DNA of 12,552 nucleotides. Source: Sulfurimonas sp. Lineage in GTDB: Bacteria; Campylobacterota; Campylobacteria; Campylobacterales; Sulfurimonadaceae. The translations under genes were made by a program, and so were the position numbers. Below the pieces are notes generated by a model. That model did not search any database, was not told the DNA's origin, and worked only from the letters and a program-made list of their open reading frames with translations. Below are positions 1 through 7,994 of this stretch, piece by piece. Position 1 is the first letter of the stretch. Each line of letters starts with the position of its first letter. Location of the stretch: contig JAGGWO010000202.1 of the NCBI GenBank assembly GCA_021157485.1, positions 1-12,552 of the forward strand, given 5' to 3'.

Positions 1-242
1 AGTATAAAGAAATTGCTAAACATATCAATATTATGATAAAAGAGGAACTAGGTGCTTTTGCCCAATGTGATCGTTTTATCTTTGTTCCTGGACTTCCAAA
101 AACACGCTCTGGAAAAATTATGCGTCGCATTCTTCGTCTTATTGCAGTAGGCAAAAAAATTACTCAAGATACTTCAACACTTGAAGACCCAAGTGTTGTT
201 GAAACGATTATAAACGCAACTAAGGAGCAAAGTTTAAAGTGA
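1..242 (+). CDS. acs: Acetyl-CoA synthetase, C-terminal end (partial)
   Basis: This is the 3' end of a gene that begins before the window; the reading frame is open from base 3 to the TGA at 240-242, about 79 codons. Acs activates acetate to acetyl-CoA in the cytoplasm with ATP and CoA through an acetyl-adenylate. The visible part is the mobile C-terminal domain of the family: '[16 protein letters not shown]' is the near-invariant motif carrying the catalytic lysine (codon 114-116), which in other bacteria is the lysine inactivated by acetylation. It is followed by the usual '[12 protein letters not shown]' tail. Only this domain can be judged, so the integrity of the rest is unknown. The next gene starts 55 bp downstream with its own likely promoter, so co-transcription is not required. 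Related acyl-CoA synthetases such as propionyl-CoA synthetase share the motif, but the tail fits Acs best. Confidence 0.93.
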   Translation, partial: YKEIAKHINIMIKEELGAFAQCDRFIFVPGLPKTRSGKIMRRILRLIAVGKKITQDTSTLEDPSVVETIINATKEQSLK

Positions 243-270
243 CAATGAATAGGGTTAAGAGCTTTTATAG

Positions 271-291
271 TATAATATTTCATTATAGGAG
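271..291 (+). promoter_or_regulatory. Probable -10 box and RBS for the MASE3-PAS-GGDEF-EAL gene
   Basis: A perfect TATAAT lies at 271-276 in the 55-bp gap after acs. AGGAG at 287-291 sits 6 nt before the TTG at 298. The strong Shine-Dalgarno supports the TTG as the true start. The spacing puts a start site from this -10 box at about 283-288, which leaves almost no 5' UTR and would overlap the RBS, so the promoter assignment is less certain than the RBS. No clear -35 hexamer is visible; Campylobacterota sigma-70 promoters usually lack one. Confidence 0.5.
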
Positions 292-297
292 ATTATT

Positions 298-3102
298 TTG
301 AGTAAACTTTTTAACAATATATTTACTGTACCTATCGCTCTGACAATCTTACTTATAATTTTAAAATTTAACTTCATCTATCTAGTTTTTCACACTTTCG
401 CTGAATACTTTGCTGTTTTTGTAAGTTTTAGTATTACACTTGTTTCGTACTATACATTTAGATTTACAAAAAATAGATACCTACTCTTCATCGGTTTAGG
501 TTACTTTTGGATTGCTATCCTCGATATTTTGCATACACAAACTTACCCTGGTATGAATCTTTATGATATCACCACTGCAAATACAACACTGACATTCTGG
601 GTGCTCACAAGAGTTTTTGAGGCTTCTATTTTACTAACTGCACCTTTTATGAGACATATAAATTTTTCTACACTTAAAATATCTTTTTCATTAGGAATCC
701 TCACATTAGGAATCACATTCTTAGCATTCCTCTCTCCTCTAGAACTTTTTATAACAGGAGAAGGTCTCACTAACTTAAAAATAAATTTAGAATACTTAAT
801 CGTCTTTATGCTTTTGATTACTTTATACATAAACAGACAATATATAAAAGAGTTTAACAAAACTATTAATTATGCTGTTTCTCTCAGTATAATTTTAACT
901 ATACTCTCAGAACTCTCTTTTACTTTTTATACTGATATGTATGGTGTTATAAACTTTGTAGGTCACATATTAAAATTTCTATCATTTTGGGTAATTCTTC
1001 AAGCTATTATTAAAACCTCGCTTAGTGAACCATTCTCGCTCATGCAAAAAGGTGCTTCAACCTATAACAATATCCCTGTTCCTGCTGTTGTTGTAGATGA
1101 GAGGGGAATAATAAGACAGGTCAATCAAGCTGCTTTATCATTTATTGCTAAAGATGAGAGTGATATTATTGGAAAATCAAATCACACTATATTGCATCCA
1201 AAAAATCTCTCTTATAATAAATGCCCAATCTGTCAAGCTATAAAAGCACAAGAGTATATAAAAGAGTACGAGATCAAAGATACACAAAGAAACACCTTTA
1301 CAGAGTACTCTTTAAGTCCCATAAACTATAAAGATGATGAAGCTATTGGAGTCGTGCAGATATCAGTTGATACTACCCAAAAAAGAAAACTCCAAAGAGC
1401 TATGACAAACCAGTATAAACTTTTACAGAACATAGTCAACACTGTTCCTATTAGAATATTTTGGAAAGATTATGATGGTAAGTATTTAGGTGCCAACAAT
1501 CTCTTTTTAGAAGATGCGAAACTCAAATCAGAAGATGATATTATCGGTAAAGATGATTTTGAGATGGTTTGGGGCGAGACAGAAGGTCAACTATATAGAG
1601 ATGATGACCTCGAAGTTATGAACACTGATACACCAAAACTACACTTTGAAGAGTTACAGACCAATGATGAAGGTAATACTACTGTTTTATCTACATCAAA
1701 AGTTCCACTCAAAGATGTAGAGGGAAGAATCATAGGTCTTCTTGGAACATATGAAGATATAACAAATAGACGAAATATGGAAAATAAGATAATTGAGCAG
1801 TCTGAAACGCTCAAACATCAAGCAACTCATGATGCACTTACTCTTCTTCCAAATAGGCTACTCTTTACAGATAGACTTGAAAATACAATCTTAAAAGCTA
1901 AACGCAACTCAAATGAGTTTGCAGTTCTTTTTTTGGACTTAGACCAATTTAAACAGATTAATGATTCACTTGGCCATCACATAGGTGATGAGATACTTGT
2001 AACGATTGCCAAAAGACTCAAAAAAACTATCAGAGAAGGAGATACTCTCGCTAGACTTGGTGGCGATGAGTTCACTATTATTATCGATAACTATAAATCT
2101 CTCTCTATTATCTCTACACTATCTCAAAAAATTATTGACTGTACTACGCAAGTTATTGAGATAAAAGATCATAAACTTTATGTAACATCAAGTATAGGTA
2201 TAAGTCTTTATCCTAGGGATTCTGAGGATGCCCAAAATCTTCTAAAATTTGCTGATGCTGCAATGTATAAAGCAAAAGATGAAGGACGAAATAACTTTCA
2301 GTTTTACTCTGATGATATGACTAAAAAAGCGATGCAAAGAGTCACAATGCAAACAAATTTAAGTGAAGCCATAAAAGAAGAAAACTTCAAAGTTTATTAT
2401 CAACCTCAAATAGATACAAAAACAAACACAGTATCTGGGCTAGAAGCTTTAGTGAGATGGCAAGATAAAGATGGAAATTTTATACCACCTTCTGAGTTCA
2501 TACCTCTTGCTGAAGAGACAGGAATGATAATTGAGTTAGATAGAGTTGTTATGAAAAAAGCTCTATCTCAGCTAGAAATTTGGAGACGTGAGGATGTTTT
2601 CAATGGTACACTCTCTTTAAATCTTGCGATGAAACAGTTACAAAGAGATGATTTTGTAGAGTTTATTACAGACACTTTAAAAGACAAAAACTACTCTGCA
2701 GGTTCAATAGAACTTGAAGTTACCGAGAGTGGTCTAATGCAAAAGGCAGATGAATCAATAGAAAGACTAAATACCCTAAAATCTTTAGGTATAAAAATTT
2801 CTATAGATGATTTTGGTACAGGCTATTCATCACTCGCATATATAAAAAAGCTACCTATTTCAAAGATTAAAATTGACCGCTCATTTGTCTCTGACATACC
2901 TGAAGATAAAGATGACGTCTCTATTGTAAAAGCGATTATTGCTCTTGCTAAGAGCTTAGAGTTAGAGATTTTAGCTGAAGGTGTTGAGACCAAAGAGCAA
3001 AATGAGTTTATGATAGAACATGATTGTCACCTTATCCAAGGTTACTATCATGCAAAACCAATGTCAAGTAGTGATACGGAGAAATTTTTAAAGAGTTTTT
3101 AA
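298..3102 (+). CDS. Membrane c-di-GMP enzyme: MASE3-PAS-PAS-GGDEF-EAL
   Basis: A 934-residue inner-membrane signalling protein predicted to make and/or degrade c-di-GMP. Residues ~1-240 form about eight hydrophobic helices and resemble the MASE3 sensor domain ('LDILHTQTYPGM' and 'RVFEASILLTAPF' are typical). PAS1 spans ~254-365 and contains H300 and a C309-x2-C312 pair. PAS2 (~378-500) is the 'FWKDYDGKYLGAN' variety. The GGDEF domain has an intact GGDEF at 588-592 and an inhibitory RxxD site (R579-D582), so cyclase activity with product feedback is plausible. The EAL domain has EAL at 716-718, the conserved Asn of 'SLNLAMKQL', 'EVTES', DDFGTG from 837, 'LAEGVET' and 'QGYYHAKP', so phosphodiesterase activity is also plausible. 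The start is TTG, chosen because of a well-placed AGGAG and because MASE3 needs the whole N-terminus. The 3' end overlaps the convergent GNAT gene by 15 bp. The ligand and the net direction of activity cannot be read from sequence. Confidence 0.93.
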   Translation: MSKLFNNIFTVPIALTILLIILKFNFIYLVFHTFAEYFAVFVSFSITLVSYYTFRFTKNRYLLFIGLGYFWIAILDILHTQTYPGMNLYDITTANTTLTFWVLTRVFEASILLTAPFMRHINFSTLKISFSLGILTLGITFLAFLSPLELFITGEGLTNLKINLEYLIVFMLLITLYINRQYIKEFNKTINYAVSLSIILTILSELSFTFYTDMYGVINFVGHILKFLSFWVILQAIIKTSLSEPFSLMQKGASTYNNIPVPAVVVDERGIIRQVNQAALSFIAKDESDIIGKSNHTILHPKNLSYNKCPICQAIKAQEYIKEYEIKDTQRNTFTEYSLSPINYKDDEAIGVVQISVDTTQKRKLQRAMTNQYKLLQNIVNTVPIRIFWKDYDGKYLGANNLFLEDAKLKSEDDIIGKDDFEMVWGETEGQLYRDDDLEVMNTDTPKLHFEELQTNDEGNTTVLSTSKVPLKDVEGRIIGLLGTYEDITNRRNMENKIIEQSETLKHQATHDALTLLPNRLLFTDRLENTILKAKRNSNEFAVLFLDLDQFKQINDSLGHHIGDEILVTIAKRLKKTIREGDTLARLGGDEFTIIIDNYKSLSIISTLSQKIIDCTTQVIEIKDHKLYVTSSIGISLYPRDSEDAQNLLKFADAAMYKAKDEGRNNFQFYSDDMTKKAMQRVTMQTNLSEAIKEENFKVYYQPQIDTKTNTVSGLEALVRWQDKDGNFIPPSEFIPLAEETGMIIELDRVVMKKALSQLEIWRREDVFNGTLSLNLAMKQLQRDDFVEFITDTLKDKNYSAGSIELEVTESGLMQKADESIERLNTLKSLGIKISIDDFGTGYSSLAYIKKLPISKIKIDRSFVSDIPEDKDDVSIVKAIIALAKSLELEILAEGVETKEQNEFMIEHDCHLIQGYYHAKPMSSSDTEKFLKSF

Positions 3103-3504
3103 AAAAACAGAACTTTTTTTGTCAAAGCCATTTTCTTCATAAAATCTATGTGCATCTTCTTTTGCAAACCCTGAAGATAGCACAATATTTTCACACATTC
3201 CCATCTTTGCATAATCAACTAAGTAATCAAGCATCATTTTTCCATACCCTTTAGCTCTATATTTTTTATCAGTAACTAAATCAAAAACATAGAGATGTCG
3301 TTTATGATAGAGATTCGTCTGAACTGCAACACCAGCATAGCAAATGAGTTCCTCTCTGTCCATAATTCCAATCATTTTATACTCCATATGTCTCATGTCA
3401 TATATCAGGTCTTCAAACTCTTTATACGACAACTCAATACGAAGCTGTGATAAGACTTCATAAACAGTTTGTAGTTCTTTTAAATCTAATTCTCTTATTT
3501 GCAT
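3088..3504 (-). CDS. GNAT-family N-acetyltransferase
   Basis: A 138-residue single-domain cytoplasmic protein of the GNAT fold, which transfers acetyl from acetyl-CoA to an amine (small molecule, peptide or lysine). Motif A is visible as 'FDLVTDKKYRAKGYGKMML' with the R83-x-x-G86-x-G88 pyrophosphate-binding loop, and motif B as 'AHRFYEENGF' at 118-127. The ATG at 3502-3504 is preceded by AGAGGA (plus-strand 3510-3515) 5 nt upstream. The stop lies inside the 3' end of the GGDEF-EAL gene, giving a 15-bp convergent overlap. It is transcribed divergently from mqo across a 78-bp AT-rich gap. The substrate is not identifiable. Proximity to acs invites the idea of Acs lysine acetylation, but nothing in the sequence shows it. 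Confidence 0.88.
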   Translation of the reverse strand: MQIRELDLKELQTVYEVLSQLRIELSYKEFEDLIYDMRHMEYKMIGIMDREELICYAGVAVQTNLYHKRHLYVFDLVTDKKYRAKGYGKMMLDYLVDYAKMGMCENIVLSSGFAKEDAHRFYEENGFDKKSSVFLKTL

Positions 3505-3582
3505 GAATATCCTCTAATTTATAAACATATTTTATAATAAATTTGTTACAATAGAGAATAATAATATATATAAGGGTGTCAA
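3505..3582. promoter_or_regulatory. Divergent promoter region, GNAT gene / mqo
   Basis: This AT-rich 78-bp gap separates two divergent starts. For mqo, an extended -10 (TG-T-TACAAT, 3544-3552) would start transcription near 3559, and TATAAT at 3533-3538 is an alternative. The mqo RBS is AAGGG at 3572-3576, 6 nt before ATG. On the minus strand TATAAA (plus 3531-3536) could serve the GNAT gene, with its RBS at 3510-3515. The overlapping positions mean the two promoters could interfere with each other. No operator-like inverted repeat was seen. Confidence 0.5.
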
Positions 3583-4923
3583 ATGGCAAAGAAGAACTAC
3601 TATAATGTAATAATTGTTGGAGGTGGTATCTCAGGTACCGCTCTTTTATATACGCTTGCAAAGTATACAGATGTGAAAGATATCGCACTTTTTGAGAAGT
3701 ATGATGAAGTAGCTACTCTAAACTCATCCGCTAAAGGTAACTCACAAACTCTTCACTGTGGAGACATTGAGACTAACTACACTTTAGAAAAAGCCAAGAT
3801 AACAAACAGAACGGCAACTATGGTTGAGAACTACGGTAAGCTTTATGGTTATGACAACAAATATATGTTTCAAATCCCTAAAATGGCTTTAGGTGTTGGA
3901 GATAAAGAAGTTAAGTTTATTAAAGATAGATATAAAGAGTTCAAAAAAGAATTCCCATATATGGAACTTTGGGATAAAAAACAACTTGCAAAAATTGAAC
4001 CAGCACTTCTAAAGGGTCGAAAAAAATCTGAAGACATCACCGCGATGGGTACAAAAAAAAGATGGAGTGCTGTTGATTTTGGAAAGATATCTAAAAGTTT
4101 TGTAAAAAATGCAAAAAAAGAGAATAAAAATATAGATGTACACTTAAGCAAAGAAGTTGACCATATAGAAAAAAAAGGTGATAAATTTAAAGTTATTGTA
4201 GAGGGCAAAGCATACTATTCAGATTATGTTGTTGTAGATGCAGGAGCGCACTCACTTCTTCTAGCTCATAAAATGGGTCATGGAAAAGATTACTCTTGTC
4301 TTCCAGTTGGTGGAAGTTTTTACTACTCTAAAATTGATTCACTAAAATCAAAAGTATATACAATTCAAAATCCAAAACTTCCATTTGCAGCGATTCATGG
4401 TGACCCTGATATTGTTAAAGACAATATAGTGCGTTTTGGTCCAACCGCTATCGTTTTACCAAAACTAGAGCGTTATCATCATGCTCACTTTTTAGACTTT
4501 TTAGAAACACTTGCTCCATCTACGGAAGTTATTGAAGTGTTTTATGATCTGATGCACGATAGCGATATACGTGAGTATGCAATTAAAAACTTTTTATATG
4601 AAGTTCCAGGTATTAGACGTAAACTTTTTGCAAAAGAGGTTAGAAAAATAGTGCCTTCAATGACAAAAGACGACATAGAGTTTGCGGAGGGGGTTGGTGG
4701 ATTACGTCCTCAAGTTATAGACAAAAAAACTAAAAAACTTTTCCTTGGAGAAGCTAAAATAACTACAGGTGAAGGAATTGTATTTAACATGACACCATCT
4801 CCTGGAGCAACAAGCTGTTTAGGTAATGCTCAAGAAGATGCAATCCTAATTTGTAAATTTTTAGGTAATAAATTTAAAGCGAAAAAATTCGATAGAGAGT
4901 TGGTAACTCCAATTCCATACTAG
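3583..4923 (+). CDS. mqo: Malate:quinone oxidoreductase
   Basis: A 446-residue FAD-dependent, membrane-associated dehydrogenase that oxidises malate to oxaloacetate and passes electrons to the menaquinone pool, replacing NAD-linked malate dehydrogenase in many Campylobacterota. The N-terminal FAD-binding Rossmann motif is G13-x-G15-x-x-G18 ('IIVGGGISGTALLY'). It is followed by 'FEKYDEVATLNSSAKGNSQT' and 'LHCGDIETNYT', then a C-terminal 'GGLRPQVID' (from 372) and 'TPSPGATSCLGNA', all features of the Mqo family. The length is close to the ~450 residues of Helicobacter and Campylobacter Mqo. There are no transmembrane helices, as expected for a peripheral protein. The start ATG has an AAGGG Shine-Dalgarno. 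gltA follows 103 bp later on the same strand and would use the oxaloacetate formed. A broader label of FAD-dependent oxidoreductase (2-hydroxyglutarate oxidase-like) is the only serious alternative. Confidence 0.9.
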   Translation: MAKKNYYNVIIVGGGISGTALLYTLAKYTDVKDIALFEKYDEVATLNSSAKGNSQTLHCGDIETNYTLEKAKITNRTATMVENYGKLYGYDNKYMFQIPKMALGVGDKEVKFIKDRYKEFKKEFPYMELWDKKQLAKIEPALLKGRKKSEDITAMGTKKRWSAVDFGKISKSFVKNAKKENKNIDVHLSKEVDHIEKKGDKFKVIVEGKAYYSDYVVVDAGAHSLLLAHKMGHGKDYSCLPVGGSFYYSKIDSLKSKVYTIQNPKLPFAAIHGDPDIVKDNIVRFGPTAIVLPKLERYHHAHFLDFLETLAPSTEVIEVFYDLMHDSDIREYAIKNFLYEVPGIRRKLFAKEVRKIVPSMTKDDIEFAEGVGGLRPQVIDKKTKKLFLGEAKITTGEGIVFNMTPSPGATSCLGNAQEDAILICKFLGNKFKAKKFDRELVTPIPY

Positions 4924-4988
4924 GAATAAACTTTTCTTTAAATCTTTTTTGCTCTAAAAAGTTAACATAAGAATAAGTAATAAAGTCA

Positions 4989-5020
4989 TAGAATAGTTTA
5001 TATAGAAATTCTTCAAGGAG
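4989..5020 (+). promoter_or_regulatory. Probable -10 box and RBS of gltA
   Basis: TAGAAT at 4989-4994 is a 5/6 match to the -10 consensus and would start transcription near 5001-5003, giving a leader of about 25 nt. AAGGAG at 5015-5020 lies 6 nt before the ATG at 5027 and fixes that start over the in-frame ATG six codons later. The rest of the 103-bp mqo-gltA gap is AT-rich, without a convincing terminator. Confidence 0.5.
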
Positions 5021-5026
5021 TTTACT

Positions 5027-6307
5027 ATGAAAAATTCAATTACTATGACTGACAACCGCACAGATAAATCTTATGATTTTGACATTCTAAACGCAACTCG
5101 AGGTCCAAGCGTCGTTGACATATCAACTTTTTATGCTAAAACAGGAATGTTCACATACGATAATGGTTTCACTTCAACTGCAAGCTGTAAATCTGAAATT
5201 ACCTTTATTGACGGCGAAAAAGGTGAGCTTAGATACCGCGGTATTGAGATAGAAGAACTTGCGACAAAGCATACTTACCTTGAAACCTGCTACTTACTTC
5301 TAAACTCAAAGCTTCCAAACAAAACAGAGCTAAAGGAGTTCGATTTAGAACTTCGACATCGTTCGCTTGTTCATGAAAACCTAAGACATCTTTTTGCTGC
5401 GTTTCCTGCAGGTGCTCATCCTATGGCAACACTTTCAGCAGCAACAGCAGCCCTCTCTACATTTTACTATGACCATATAGAGATTGCAAACGAAGATGGT
5501 TATCAAGAGATGGCAAGACGAATCATTGCCAAAATCCCAACCTTAGCTGCGTTTGCGTTTAGACACTCTATCGGTGCTCCTTTTATTCATCCAGATATTG
5601 ACAGAAGCTACACTGAGAATTTTCTCTATATGATTCGCGCTTATCCTGGTGGAAAAATGCATAGAGGAGTCAATGGAGAGCACAAAATTAAAGAGATTGA
5701 GATTAAAGCTCTTGATACTATTTTTACTCTTCACGCAGACCATGAACAAAATGCATCAACAACTACTGTTAGGGGAGTAGCTTCCACTGGTGCTCACCCT
5801 TATGTAGCTATCAGTTCAGGCATATCTGCACTTTGGGGAAGAGCTCATGGTGGAGCGAATGAGTCTGTAATCAAGCAGCTTGAAATGATAGGAAGTGTTG
5901 ATAGAGTTAATGAGTTTATAGCTCGTGCAAAAGACCCAAATGATGACTTTAGATTGATGGGTTTTGGTCACCGTGTTTATAAAAACTTTGACCCTAGAGC
6001 TAAAATATTGAAAGGTTTACAAGACCAACTAAAAGATGAGTTAAATCTTGATTCTAATCTTATGGAAATAGCTCAAAAAATTGAGAAGATAGCACTTAAT
6101 GATGAATATTTTATAAGTAGAAAACTTTATCCAAATATAGATTTCTACTCTGGAGTAATCCTAACGGCACTCCAAATTCCAAAGTCAATGTTCACTCCAA
6201 TTTTCGTAATTGGCAGAACTGTCGGTTGGATTACACAATGGATTGAGTTTAAAAAGGACAAAAGCATGAAAATAGCTAGACCTAGACAGCTATATCTAGG
6301 AAAGTAA
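5027..6307 (+). CDS. gltA: Citrate synthase, type II (hexameric-type)
   Basis: A 426-residue cytoplasmic enzyme that condenses acetyl-CoA with oxaloacetate to citrate. The catalytic triad is complete: H274 in 'WGRAHGGAN', H315 in 'GFGHRVYKNFDPRA' and D372 in 'PNIDFYSG'. 'HADHEQNASTTTVR' (from 236) and the C-terminal 'ARPRQLYLG' are also typical of bacterial GltA. The N-terminal beta-rich domain ('ITFIDGEKGELRYRGIEIEELA') marks the longer Gram-negative type II form, which is often NADH-regulated; NADH control here is inferred, not seen. The gene follows mqo on the same strand and probably has its own promoter. The 'LRYRGI' and triad context argue for citrate synthase rather than 2-methylcitrate synthase, although that cannot be excluded from sequence alone. 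Confidence 0.96.
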   Translation: MKNSITMTDNRTDKSYDFDILNATRGPSVVDISTFYAKTGMFTYDNGFTSTASCKSEITFIDGEKGELRYRGIEIEELATKHTYLETCYLLLNSKLPNKTELKEFDLELRHRSLVHENLRHLFAAFPAGAHPMATLSAATAALSTFYYDHIEIANEDGYQEMARRIIAKIPTLAAFAFRHSIGAPFIHPDIDRSYTENFLYMIRAYPGGKMHRGVNGEHKIKEIEIKALDTIFTLHADHEQNASTTTVRGVASTGAHPYVAISSGISALWGRAHGGANESVIKQLEMIGSVDRVNEFIARAKDPNDDFRLMGFGHRVYKNFDPRAKILKGLQDQLKDELNLDSNLMEIAQKIEKIALNDEYFISRKLYPNIDFYSGVILTALQIPKSMFTPIFVIGRTVGWITQWIEFKKDKSMKIARPRQLYLGK

Positions 6308-6330
6308 TCATCTTTTAAACAAGACTTCGA

Positions 6331-6336
6331 TATAAT
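6331..6336 (+). promoter_or_regulatory. Probable -10 box for the ABC-F operon
   Basis: A perfect TATAAT lies 54 bp before the ABC-F start codon and 24 bp after the gltA stop. Transcription would start at about 6343-6348, immediately before the inverted repeat at 6349-6373. No -35 hexamer is evident. Confidence 0.55.
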
Positions 6337-6348
6337 CGCGAAAATTTA

Positions 6349-6373
6349 TAGGTGCCTCTTTTTGGAGCACCTA
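6349..6373 (+). repeat. Inverted repeat / RNA hairpin in the ABC-F leader
   Basis: TAGGTGC (6349-6355) pairs perfectly with GCACCTA (6367-6373) across an 11-nt loop; inner T-A, C-G and U-G pairs may close it further to a UUUU loop. There is no T-run after the stem (it is followed by AACGAG), so it is not an intrinsic terminator on the plus strand. It would sit at the very 5' end of the operon transcript, ending about 3 nt before the weak GAGAGA Shine-Dalgarno at 6377-6382. It could stabilise the message or modulate ribosome loading on the ABC-F gene. Confidence 0.6.
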
Positions 6374-6389
6374 AACGAGAGAAATAATC

Positions 6390-7994
6390 ATGGTATCAGT
6401 AAACAATCTAATAATGCGTTTTGGAAATAGAGTTCTATTTCAAGACATCAACTTAAAACTAGACCGTCATAAGCGTTACGGACTTATCGGTGCAAATGGT
6501 GCGGGTAAAACAACTTTTTTAAAAATCCTTTCTGGTGAAATCAATGAGTATGAAGGTGATGTAATTATCCCTAAAGCCAACAAGGTTGGAGTACTAGGAC
6601 AAAATCAATTTGCATTTGAAGATTTTACAATTATGGATGCTGTACTTTATGGTAACAAAAGACTTTATGATGCTATTAAAGAGAAAGAAGAACTTTATGT
6701 AACTGGGGACTTTGAAGATGATGCGGTAAATAATCGTCTTGCAGATTTAGAAGTTATCTGTGTTGAAGAAGATCCAACTTATGAGTATGACGTAAATATT
6801 GCTAAAATACTTGGAAACGTTGGAATTCCGGTTGATCAGCATAATGAGCTTATGTCTACACTTGATAGCGCTGACAAATTCAAAGTACTTCTTGCACAGG
6901 TTCTTTATCCAAAACCTGATGTTTTGTTCCTTGATGAGCCTACGAATAACCAGGATATTGAGACTATTAGCTGGTTGGAAAATGAACTAAAACGCCACGA
7001 AGGTACTTTAGTTGTAATTTCACACGATAGACACTTCCTAAACGCAGTTGTTACAAATATTCTTGATGTTGATTACCAAAAAATTCGTGAATTTACTGGT
7101 ACTTATGATGATTGGTATATCGCTGCAAATGTTCTTGCTAAACAACTAGAGCTTGACAATGCAAAAAAACTCAAAGAAAAAGATGAACTAGAAGCTTTCG
7201 TAAGACGTTTCTCAGCTAATGCATCTAAAGCTAAACAAGCAACTTCTCGTCAAAGAAAACTTGATAAGATGGAATTAGAAGATATTAAGCCATCTTCACG
7301 TCGTGATCCAAGTATCGTCTTTAAAGCAAAAAGAAATATGGGTGATGAAGCACTTGATCTTAAAAATATTTCTCACTCTTATGGAGACAATGAAGTTCTT
7401 AAAGACATCACACTTAAATTTGAGCCAGGTGAGAAAGTTGCACTTATTGGTGGAAATGGTGTTGGTAAATCTACTCTATGTAAAATCATAATGGAAGAGA
7501 TGAAACCCGACAGTGGTGAAGTTGTATGGGGTGCTACGATTGAGAACTCATACTTCCCACAAGATACTGCAGATATTATAGAGGGTGATGGTACTCTTTA
7601 TGACTGGCTACGTGCATATGATCCTAAGCGTGAAATAGCTGAGATTCGTAACTGTCTTGGTCGTATGCTATTTAATGGTGAGCAGCAAGAAAAAGGTGTT
7701 AAATCTATCTCTGGTGGTGAAAAGCACAGAATGATGTTAAGTAAAATGATGCTAGAGGGTGGAAACTTTTTAGTTCTTGATGAGCCTTCAAATCACCTTG
7801 ACCTTGAGGCCATTGTTGCACTTGGTGAAGGTCTTTTAGAGTTCAAAGGAAATGTAATCTGTGTATCTCACGATAGAGAGCTACTTGATGCATTTGCTTC
7901 ACGTATTATTGAGCTTCACCCTGATGGTACTTTTACTGACTTCAAAGGCTCTTATGAAGAGTTCGCAGAAGCAAGAGAAAAAGGAACTATATAA
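6390..7994 (+). CDS. ybiT: ABC-F family ATPase, YbiT type
   Basis: A 534-residue soluble protein with two ATP-binding cassettes and no membrane segments, so it is a ribosome-associated ABC-F factor rather than a transporter. Cassette 1 has Walker A 'GANGAGKTT' (34-42) and Walker B 'FLDEPTNNQD' (D182, E183). Its signature motif is degenerate: 'STLDSADKFKVLLA' (156-169) replaces LSGGQ. That degeneracy, the 'QNQFAFEDFTIMDAV' segment and the length match the YbiT subgroup, whose E. coli member shows the same feature. The inter-domain linker carries 'FSANASKAKQATSRQRKLDK', the ABC-F tRNA-contacting region. Cassette 2 has 'GGNGVGKST' (354-362), signature 'SISGGEKHR' (S441-G442-G443) and 'LDEPSNHLD' (E465). 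The family's role is gating translation or rescuing stalled ribosomes; the exact YbiT trigger is not well defined. The stop overlaps the next start by one base (TAATG), indicating translational coupling. Confidence 0.93.
   Translation: MVSVNNLIMRFGNRVLFQDINLKLDRHKRYGLIGANGAGKTTFLKILSGEINEYEGDVIIPKANKVGVLGQNQFAFEDFTIMDAVLYGNKRLYDAIKEKEELYVTGDFEDDAVNNRLADLEVICVEEDPTYEYDVNIAKILGNVGIPVDQHNELMSTLDSADKFKVLLAQVLYPKPDVLFLDEPTNNQDIETISWLENELKRHEGTLVVISHDRHFLNAVVTNILDVDYQKIREFTGTYDDWYIAANVLAKQLELDNAKKLKEKDELEAFVRRFSANASKAKQATSRQRKLDKMELEDIKPSSRRDPSIVFKAKRNMGDEALDLKNISHSYGDNEVLKDITLKFEPGEKVALIGGNGVGKSTLCKIIMEEMKPDSGEVVWGATIENSYFPQDTADIIEGDGTLYDWLRAYDPKREIAEIRNCLGRMLFNGEQQEKGVKSISGGEKHRMMLSKMMLEGGNFLVLDEPSNHLDLEAIVALGEGLLEFKGNVICVSHDRELLDAFASRIIELHPDGTFTDFKGSYEEFAEAREKGTI

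Noticed and set aside
561..860. Minus-strand open frame inside the MASE3 region
   Set aside because: Antisense shadow of transmembrane-coding sequence; no recognisable domain.
3101..3120. A7-N6-T7 inverted repeat between the convergent GGDEF-EAL and GNAT genes, as a bidirectional terminator
   Set aside because: The stem is made only of A-T pairs and lies within or just past coding sequence; too weak to call, though some termination here is possible.
3458..3688. Minus-strand open frame spanning the GNAT start, the intergenic gap and the mqo start
   Set aside because: It overlaps two supported genes and their divergent control region, and the translation resembles no protein family.
3870..4208. 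Minus-strand open frame inside mqo (112 codons)
   Set aside because: It lies wholly within a well-supported gene, matches no family, and has Ser/Phe/Leu-rich composition typical of antisense reading of AT-rich coding DNA.
4929..4963. AACTTTT ... AAAAGTT pairing after mqo as a terminator
   Set aside because: The 7-bp, almost GC-free stem has a 21-nt loop and no following T-run.
6840..6900. The missing LSGGQ in ABC-F cassette 1 as evidence of a broken gene
   Set aside because: The same degenerate first signature is found in E. coli YbiT, so it is a subgroup trait rather than decay.
6799..7491. Two short plus-strand frames within the ABC-F gene
   Set aside because: They are frame-shifted readings of ABC-F coding sequence whose own frame is uninterrupted and motif-complete.
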